Shown here: one piece after another, positions 30,338 through 30,392 of the stretch | How positions within the stretch are numbered: the first letter of the stretch is position 1 | How the letters are laid out: every line of letters starts with the position of its first letter | Origin: Chara braunii | Lineage: Eukaryota > Streptophyta > Charophyceae > Charales > Characeae | Reading direction: 5' to 3' | Length of the DNA stretch: 30,392 bases | Assembly: GCA_003427395.1 (NCBI GenBank) | Contig: BFEA01000473.1 | Coordinates: forward strand, 1,101,022 to 1,131,413 | Notes under the pieces: model-generated | Told to the model about the DNA's origin: nothing | Databases searched by the model: none | Seen by the model: the letters and a program-made list of their open reading frames with translations, nothing else | Position numbers and translations under genes: made by a program

Positions 30338-30392
<55 letters not shown>
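30338..30392. repeat. (TC)n microsatellite at the right edge
   Basis: Uninterrupted TC to the last base, mirroring the (GA)n at the left edge. Confidence 0.97.

Overview
This is eukaryotic, repeat-dominated DNA, apparently intergenic, with no intact ordinary host gene that I can recognise. It has dinucleotide and trinucleotide microsatellites, many back-to-back minisatellites and decayed mobile elements. The lineage cannot be fixed from sequence alone. A Ty3/gypsy element primed by tRNA-Asp and the overall repeat style would fit a streptophyte plant or charophyte alga such as a Chara-like genome, but this is a low-confidence inference. The window opens with a (GA)n run and closes with a (TC)n run, so it looks like a whole contig that ends where assembly failed in microsatellites.

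Layout. Positions 1-600 hold (GA)n tracts and a 66-bp minisatellite. Around 1215-1465 is a diverged and partly duplicated fragment of large-subunit rRNA, followed by a GACCGG/CAGACC-rich array to about 1810 and unassigned sequence to 3120. Positions 3125-3960 carry a 42-bp minisatellite. From 4010 to about 12390 on the minus strand lies a decayed Ty3/gypsy LTR retrotransposon. Reading 5' to 3' on that strand, it has an 18-nt primer-binding site complementary to tRNA-Asp (12369-12386), a leader, a packed series of small ORFs (12133-9627), gag plus protease (9613-7373), reverse transcriptase, RNase H and integrase (7376-4010). At least a dozen stops and two frameshifts break these genes, and the reverse transcriptase active site is altered.

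The most interesting part is the 2.5-kb segment between the primer-binding site and gag. It holds four diverged copies of one unrecognised protein of about 130 residues, with small unrelated ORFs between them. Most consecutive ORFs are separated by only 3 to 20 nt, and some overlap. The gag-protease stop and the pol start also overlap as ATGA. This is an operon-like arrangement inside a eukaryotic retroelement and would suit translation by termination-reinitiation.

Beyond the element, 12900-14000 (minus) is a broken unknown gene containing one ambiguous base. Positions 14030-17280 are a chain of different minisatellites, the last with an 83-bp unit carrying a hairpin whose arms co-vary between copies. 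Positions 18900-21165 (plus) look like a decayed DDE-type transposase gene. Positions 22690-23210 hold a 59-bp minisatellite with GATAAG/CTTATC ends. Positions 24180-25860 are TGTG-rich minisatellites interrupted at 25636-25673 by a perfect Nextera mate-pair junction adapter, which is a sequencing artefact. The rest is (TAA)n, (TTC)n, (TC)n and (AT)n microsatellites, a tandem segmental duplication (26060-27000) and a tRNA-like Pol III promoter region (28430-28640).
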